A stretch of DNA of 8,899 bases, taken from assembly GCA_020056205.1 (NCBI GenBank), contig JAGVIF010000051.1, positions 1 to 8,899 on the forward strand, given 5' to 3'. A program made the translations under genes and the position numbers. The notes under the pieces were generated by a model. It was not told the DNA's origin. It saw only the letters and a program-made list of their open reading frames with translations, and did no database searches. The stretch's first letter is position 1. Every line of letters starts with the position of its first letter. Shown here piece by piece: positions 5,186-8,899 of the stretch. The DNA is from Lentisphaeria bacterium. Lineage in GTDB: Bacteria; Verrucomicrobiota; Lentisphaeria; Victivallales; GWF2-50-93.

Positions 5186-6990
5186 AAGGGATTTTTTCGC
5201 GGTCAAAAATCGAACGCCTTGTTTCAATCCTCGAAAAAGAGGGGTCTTCTTTCGCGAAAATTCCGGGGACAAAGAAATGGGGCGTTTTTGAGAATCCGTC
5301 GGAAGTCATTCATACAAAGGCTCTTGGCAATATCCGTGATTTGTTTAAAAAGATAGAACGAAATGTTTCAGCCGGACAATATTCATGCGTTTTCGTGTCA
5401 TACGACGCGTCTCCCGCATTTGATCCGGCGTTGAAAAGCATGCGCGATCCGAAAATTCCGCTGACATGGGCGGCTTTTTATAAAAAACCGGCGGAGACTT
5501 TTTCGATAGGCGAAATTTCCGCTGTTGAATACGGATTCGCTTTGCCTGAATTTCGTCCGGAGATCACGAAGAGAGAATATATTGGTAAGATAAACGAGAT
5601 AAAAAAACTGATTGCCGATGGGGAAACGTATCAGGTCAATTACACGTTCAGAATAAAAGGCTCCGCGATTGAATATCCGGAACGCCTCTTCGTAAACCTT
5701 CTCAGCTATCATAAAGCCGAATACGCCGCATTCTTCAACACGGGCGGCCTGAAAATGCTTTCTCTTTCCCCTGAATTATTTATTTTAAAAAGGGGGAATA
5801 TTCTTTTTTCTCATCCGATGAAAGGCACCTGCGCGAGATTTCCCGATTGCGAAAGAGACAAAGGCGCGGCTCTTTTTCTATCAAAGGACGAAAAGAACAG
5901 AGCGGAAAATCTGATGATAACCGACATGACCAGAAATGATCTCGGAAAAATATCTATTCCGGGCTCCGTCAGGGTGTCATCTCTTTTCAGGGTGATAACG
6001 CTGCCGTCTCTTCACCAGATGATAAGCGAGGCGCGCGGAAGGATTAGGGAGAAGGTTTCAATTTATGAAATATTCAGGGCGATGTTTCCGGCGGCGTCAA
6101 TCACCGGAGCGCCAAAAATTAGAACCTGCGAAATAATTGCCGATGCGGAAAAAAGCCCGCGCGGAATTTACACCGGCTGCGCCGGCTGCGTCTCGCCGGG
6201 AGGAGATTTTATTTTCAACGTCGCCATTAGAACTGTGCTCTGCTCAAAAAACAATGCCATAGCCGGAATAGGCGGAGGAATTGTCGCCGACTCAAACGCC
6301 GGCGCCGAGTGGGAAGAAGCCCTTTTGAAAAGTTCTTTCCTGAACAGACACCCCGGGAATTTCAAAATATTTGAAACTATGCTGTGGGAAAAAAACAAAG
6401 GAGCTTACCTGTGGCTTGACGAACACATTCGCAGATTGCGAAATTCGCAAAAATATTTTCTTCGCCCGTTCAGAGAAAAAATTATTAAAAAATATCTTGC
6501 CGGACTGGCGCGGAAACTTCCGGACGCCGCGCGCGTCAAAGTATCCGTTGATGAGAGGGGGATATGCGAAACTGAATGGAGCGGGGTTCCCGAAAAAGGA
6601 TGGGGAAAACGAAATCTGAAGATAGCTATATCGAATGTTAGAACTTTTTCAGGAGATGTTTTTCTGTATCATAAAACTTCAATGAGAACACTTTACGACT
6701 CCGAATTTAAGAAAGCAAAATCACTCGGATTTGACGAGATAATTTTTGTAAACGAAAAGAATGAAGTAACCGAAGGAGCCATAACAAATCTGTTTGTGAA
6801 ACGAAAAAACGCATGGATTACGCCTCCGCTGTCCTGCGGACTTCTTCCGGGAATATGGAGAGAAAAGATGATTTCAATTTTTGGAGCGAAGGAGCAAGTC
6901 GTTACAGTTGAAGAGCTTATGAACGAAAAAGACATCATTATCGGCAATTCTTTTCGGGGGGAAGGAGTGATTTCAGAAATAAAAAAATAA
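5182..6990 (+). CDS. pabBC: PabB-PabC fusion: aminodeoxychorismate synthase component I / ADC lyase
   Basis: This 602-residue two-domain enzyme makes 4-aminobenzoate for folate in the cytosol. Residues 1-390 are a chorismate-binding PabB domain: YQVNYTFR (150-157), PMKGT (212-216, the PIKGT motif whose Lys marks PabB rather than TrpE), NLMITDMTRNDLGKI (243-257), HQM (278-280), ITGAPK (307-312) and GGGIVADS (364-371). Residues 394-602 are a class IV PLP-dependent lyase: FETMLW (397-402), LDEHIRRL (412-419), HKTSMR (497-502, with the PLP-binding Lys498), EVTEGAITNLF (528-538) and TPPLSCGLLPGI (547-558). Both domains look complete, so one chain should convert chorismate (with ammonia or a PabA partner) to 4-aminobenzoate. 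No pabA is in the window. The gene is last in the coupled operon, starting by ATGA overlap with tsaC. Such fusions are known in many bacteria. Confidence 0.93.
   Translation: MKGIFSRSKIERLVSILEKEGSSFAKIPGTKKWGVFENPSEVIHTKALGNIRDLFKKIERNVSAGQYSCVFVSYDASPAFDPALKSMRDPKIPLTWAAFYKKPAETFSIGEISAVEYGFALPEFRPEITKREYIGKINEIKKLIADGETYQVNYTFRIKGSAIEYPERLFVNLLSYHKAEYAAFFNTGGLKMLSLSPELFILKRGNILFSHPMKGTCARFPDCERDKGAALFLSKDEKNRAENLMITDMTRNDLGKISIPGSVRVSSLFRVITLPSLHQMISEARGRIREKVSIYEIFRAMFPAASITGAPKIRTCEIIADAEKSPRGIYTGCAGCVSPGGDFIFNVAIRTVLCSKNNAIAGIGGGIVADSNAGAEWEEALLKSSFLNRHPGNFKIFETMLWEKNKGAYLWLDEHIRRLRNSQKYFLRPFREKIIKKYLAGLARKLPDAARVKVSVDERGICETEWSGVPEKGWGKRNLKIAISNVRTFSGDVFLYHKTSMRTLYDSEFKKAKSLGFDEIIFVNEKNEVTEGAITNLFVKRKNAWITPPLSCGLLPGIWREKMISIFGAKEQVVTVEELMNEKDIIIGNSFRGEGVISEIKK
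6436..6450. repeat. Iterated palindrome TTGCGAAATTCGCAA, copy 4 (in pabBC, other orientation)
   Basis: The exact reverse complement of copies 1 and 2. It codes for LRNSQ, a different reading register, so the repeat is not explained by shared protein sequence. Confidence 0.8.
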
Positions 6991-7019
6991 AAATAAATGG
7001 TTTTTTTTTAAATTTTCCT

Positions 7020-7048
7020 TTGACAAATGTTTTTTTACGGGATATTTT
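7020..7048 (+). promoter_or_regulatory. Strong sigma70-like promoter of the small basic peptide gene
   Basis: A perfect TTGACA (7020-7025), a 17-base spacer and TATTTT (7043-7048). The 40 bases upstream (6979-7019) are almost pure A/T tracts and could act as an UP element. Transcription would start near 7055, leaving a leader of about 46 bases. This is the best-matching -35 box and spacing in the window. Confidence 0.7.
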
Positions 7049-7054
7049 CCCGTA
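7036..7054. promoter_or_regulatory. Inverted repeat over the -10 box, possible operator
   Basis: TACGGGA (7036-7042), spacer TATTT, and TCCCGTA (7048-7054) form a perfect 7-base dyad centred on the -10 element. A repressor bound here would block the polymerase. It is too close to the start point, and without a following T-tract, to be a terminator. The binding protein is unknown. Confidence 0.5.
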
Positions 7055-7089
7055 GTTAGTCGTTAGGTGTGAAATCAACAAAACCCCAC

Positions 7090-7097
7090 GGAGGTGG
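7090..7097 (+). promoter_or_regulatory. Strong ribosome binding site of the small basic peptide
   Basis: GGAGGTGG ends three bases before the ATG at 7101, a full anti-16S match. It shows that the 26-codon frame is truly translated and fixes its start. Confidence 0.8.
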
Positions 7098-7100
7098 AAG

Positions 7101-7181
7101 ATGGCAACGAAGAAAAAAGTCGTGAAGAAGGCCCCGGCGAAGAAGAATTGTGGATGTCCGGCGAAGAAGAAGAAAAGATAA
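7101..7181 (+). CDS. 26-residue lysine-rich peptide with a CGC motif
   Basis: The peptide starts MATKKKVVKKAPAKK, continues NCGCPA and ends KKKKR. Eleven of 26 residues are Lys and the last is Arg; there are no acidic residues. The KKAPAKK style recalls the tails of bacterial histone H1-like DNA-binding proteins, but it is far shorter and has a Cys17-Gly-Cys19-Pro turn that could bind a metal, form a disulfide or be oxidised. Because it has its own strong promoter, a perfect ribosome binding site and a terminator 26 bases after its stop, it looks like a highly expressed independent unit rather than a chance frame. It could bind nucleic acid, the ribosome or acidic polymers (inference). Function is unknown; I do not recognise a named family. 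Confidence 0.75.
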   Translation: MATKKKVVKKAPAKKNCGCPAKKKKR

Positions 7182-7207
7182 ACAGCGTTGACAAACGCAA
7201 TAATGAG

Positions 7208-7236
7208 CCCCGCGAAATTCGCGGGGTTTGTTTTTT
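7208..7236 (+). terminator. Rho-independent terminator of the small peptide unit
   Basis: Stem CCCCGCG (7208-7214), loop AAATT, stem CGCGGGG (7220-7226), then TTTGTTTTTT. It is GC-rich with a good T-tract. The stem contains GCGAAATTCGC, the core of the iterated palindrome. It ends only six bases before the ATG of the next gene. Confidence 0.85.
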
Positions 7237-7242
7237 ACGGGC

Positions 7243-8448
7243 ATGAATGTTTTAAATATCCTGCAAAGCGGAAACTCAATCCCCGGTTCTCTTATTACTC
7301 TTTGTCTTGCCGGCGTCATTGGAATTTTGATTGGGAAAATCAGTTTCAAAGGAATATCGCTTGGGATAGGCGGAGTCCTTTTTTCATCACTGCTCTTGGG
7401 GCACATGGGATTTAAGATAGACCCGCACTATCTTGAATTCATACGCGAGACAGGACTTGTGTTTTTTGTATATACCATAGGCATACAGATAGGTCCCCGC
7501 TTTTTCTCGTCATTCAAAAAGGAAGGCATAAGGCTTAACATTCTGGCCGCGGCAATAGTTGCGGGCGGGTTTGCAGTTGCCGTGTGTATTCATCTTGCAA
7601 GCGGACTGCACATAGCCATCGTCGCCGGAATTATGTCTGGGGCTGTGACAAACACGCCGGGTCTTGGGGCGGCGCAACAAATAATATCCGAGTATTCAAA
7701 TGATGCGCTCCTTAATCAGAATTGCGGTCTTGGATACGCGATGGCTTATCCTTTTGGCATTATTGGAATAATTCTTGTAATGACACTATTGAAAAAAATG
7801 TGCCGCATAGATGTGGCTTCCGAGAGGACTGCGTTTGAAGCCTCTTCCGCAAAGAGCATAGCGTCGGCAGATGCCCGGGACGAAAGCAATTTGAAGCCGG
7901 ACATAATTGCGCTTACTATAGGAATTCTAGCAGGCGTTCTGATTGGAATTATTCCGATAAAGGTTCCGGGCATCCCGATTCCGCTCAAACTCGGCATCGC
8001 CGGAGGGCCGCTTTTGGCCGCGCTCTTTCTTGGAAAATTACGGAAGACGGGACCGCTGAAGTGGACGCTGCCGGGCTCGTCAAATCTTGTCCTCAGAGAA
8101 TTGGGGATAACAATGTTTCTCGCATGCGTAGGACTTCGGTCAGGAGAAAAATTTCTACACAGCCTCCTCGACGGAGAAGGTCTTAAATGGATGTTGATGG
8201 GAACATTGATTACTATTATTCCTCTTATCTTTGCCGCTTTTTTGTCCAGATGCGTGATGAAGATGAATTTTCTCGCGATATGCGGTCTTCTCGCCGGGTC
8301 TATGACTGATCCTCCGGCGCTTTCCTTCGCGGAAAAGACAACATCTTCCGAGTTGCCAGCGGTAAGTTATGCGACAGTCTATGCGCTTACGATGTTCCTC
8401 AGAATAACATTAGCGCAACTGCTTGTGATAATCTTTATGTCTGATTAA
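7243..8448 (+). CDS. AspT/YidE-type (AAE family) membrane transporter, compact form without RCK domains
   Basis: A 401-residue inner-membrane protein with two homologous hydrophobic halves of about 180 residues, as in the aspartate:alanine exchanger family. Each half has its signature: AGIMSGAVTNTPGLGAA (128-144) and LLAGSMTDPPALSFA (349-363). GGPLLAALFLG (254-264) is also typical. Family members such as AspT and YidE have about 540-560 residues, with two TrkA_C (RCK-type) domains in the middle. Here only a polar linker of about 35 residues (186-220) stands there. The substrate is therefore open: small anions or amino acids are likely. The ATG at 7243 is preferred; a TTG at 7228 lies in the terminator. 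The ribosome binding site is weak (ACGGG), and the upstream terminator suggests expression by read-through or from an unseen promoter. Confidence 0.85.
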   Translation: MNVLNILQSGNSIPGSLITLCLAGVIGILIGKISFKGISLGIGGVLFSSLLLGHMGFKIDPHYLEFIRETGLVFFVYTIGIQIGPRFFSSFKKEGIRLNILAAAIVAGGFAVAVCIHLASGLHIAIVAGIMSGAVTNTPGLGAAQQIISEYSNDALLNQNCGLGYAMAYPFGIIGIILVMTLLKKMCRIDVASERTAFEASSAKSIASADARDESNLKPDIIALTIGILAGVLIGIIPIKVPGIPIPLKLGIAGGPLLAALFLGKLRKTGPLKWTLPGSSNLVLRELGITMFLACVGLRSGEKFLHSLLDGEGLKWMLMGTLITIIPLIFAAFLSRCVMKMNFLAICGLLAGSMTDPPALSFAEKTTSSELPAVSYATVYALTMFLRITLAQLLVIIFMSD

Positions 8449-8472
8449 ATTGCACAATTTAGTTAAATCCTC

Positions 8473-8501
8473 TTGATTTTAACAATAAACCGTGCTACAC
8501 T
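8473..8501 (+). promoter_or_regulatory. Promoter of ssrA
   Basis: TTGATT (8473-8478), 17 bases, then TACACT (8496-8501) with TG one base before it, an extended -10. Transcription would start near 8508, giving a 5' extension of about 42 bases that RNase P would remove from the tmRNA precursor. Confidence 0.65.
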
Positions 8502-8549
8502 CTTCGGATATTAAAAAAGGCAAACAACCATTTGCCGTATCTTCCATAA

Positions 8550-8899
8550 GGGGGTGTTACGGTTTCGATTGGAAATGTCGAACGCCGATGGCATGCCGAG
8601 GATGATCGTTGGCCTCGTTCCAACAGGGACCCCGCGCTTGTCGAGGGGTAAAAAACCGATCAAAAATAGTAACTGCGAATAACGAATTCGCTATCGCCGC
8701 TTAAATTCGGCGACGTCCTTGCCCTAACGGACGCTAAGGGATAAAGACGCAGGTAGCGTTCTGGTTCGGGAACATTTGTCTGGTGTTCACGAATAAGAAA
8801 TTTCCGGACATAGTCTGAAAGAAGCCTGTCGCCGGCAATCCGGAGGACGAAAAACGAAAAAGACTGACTAAGCATGTAGAGGTCGTCGCAAAACATTTC
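8550..8899 (+). ncRNA. ssrA: tmRNA (ssrA), 3' end beyond the window
   Basis: The 5' end GGGGGTGTTACGGTTTCGATT is the hallmark of the tRNA-like half of one-piece tmRNA. CTAAGCATGTAGA (8867-8879) is the equally conserved block before the 3' tRNA-like part. The T-arm, acceptor strand and CCA lie beyond the right edge. The RNA rescues ribosomes stalled on broken mRNA and adds a degradation tag, working with SmpB. The tag frame at 8675-8704 reads ANNEFAIAA then TAA; with the alanine carried on the RNA the appended tag is AANNEFAIAA. It is preceded by the A-rich segment ATAGTAACT that sets the resume codon. Pseudoknot-rich sequence surrounds the tag. The gene follows the transporter by about 100 bases with its own promoter. 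Confidence 0.95.
8675..8704 (+). other. tmRNA tag reading frame
   Basis: GCG AAT AAC GAA TTC GCT ATC GCC GCT TAA encodes ANNEFAIAA. The hydrophobic Ala-rich end is what tail-recognising proteases such as ClpXP need; AIAA replaces the more usual ALAA. GCGAAT and ATTCGC within the frame form a small dyad. Confidence 0.85.

Noticed and set aside
6991..7010. A-tract followed by T-tract after pabBC as an operon terminator
   Set aside because: No GC-containing stem, only A/T tracts. More likely an AT-rich upstream element of the next promoter; the operon's real termination is not visible.
7188..7193. TTGACA as a -35 box for the transporter
   Set aside because: At 16-18 bases downstream there is only the GC-rich terminator stem; no -10 box can be found.
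7228..7242. TTG start five codons upstream for the transporter
   Set aside because: It lies inside the terminator T-tract with no ribosome binding site; the ATG at 7243 gives a normal hydrophobic N-terminus.
8447..8460. AAATTGCACAATTT dyad after the transporter stop
   Set aside because: Pure A/T six-base arms with a two-base loop and no T-tract; too weak for a terminator and possible by chance.
8660..8896. 78-codon minus-strand frame at the right edge
   Set aside because: It lies entirely opposite the tmRNA, whose conserved RNA sequence explains the region.

Overview
The window falls into two parts. Bases 1 to about 3020 look like an accessory, rearranged region. Bases 3043 to 8899 look like ordinary chromosomal housekeeping sequence. 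The organism cannot be named from this sequence. The right part suggests a Gram-negative-style bacterium with good Shine-Dalgarno sites, moderate GC and a two-domain-bacteria tmRNA. The leftmost gene is AT-rich, has a signal peptide ending in SFAQ and has no Shine-Dalgarno site, which is the style of Bacteroidota, so it may be a transferred gene.

Left part, 1-3020. An AT-rich secreted-protein gene runs off the left edge on the minus strand. Directly upstream of it, also on the minus strand, is the wreck of a VapBC-type toxin-antitoxin operon: a 60-codon antitoxin whose tail has been replaced, joined to the last ~40 codons of a PIN-domain toxin. Next comes about 640 bases without a credible gene (943-1584). 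It holds two long REP-like inverted repeats of the same family, a duplicated 37-base unit with a nested 17-base tandem repeat, and a GC-rich hairpin block. After that comes a secreted protein of unknown function (1585-2694) and the in-frame debris of a larger Asp/Asn-rich protein gene (2678-3019).

Right part, 3043-8899. Four genes form a tightly coupled operon in which each stop overlaps the next start as ATGA: purE (purine synthesis), a secreted S41-protease-like protein, a TsaC/YrdC-type threonylcarbamoyl-adenylate synthase (tRNA modification), and a PabB-PabC fusion (4-aminobenzoate for folate). Purine and folate synthesis are metabolically linked; the other two members are less obviously so. 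Each of the four genes carries one copy of a 15-base palindrome, TTGCGAAWTTCGCAA (three exact, one with a single change), in more than one reading frame, and the core recurs in the next terminator. This looks like a genome-wide iterated motif.

Downstream is a compact stand-alone unit with promoter, inverted repeat over the -10 box, strong ribosome binding site, a 26-codon lysine-rich peptide with a Cys-Gly-Cys motif, and a clear terminator. Then comes a compact AspT/YidE-type transporter that lacks the usual cytosolic RCK domains, followed by the ssrA (tmRNA) gene with its own promoter, cut by the right edge before its 3' end. The best candidates for something undescribed are the tiny basic peptide unit and the iterated palindrome.
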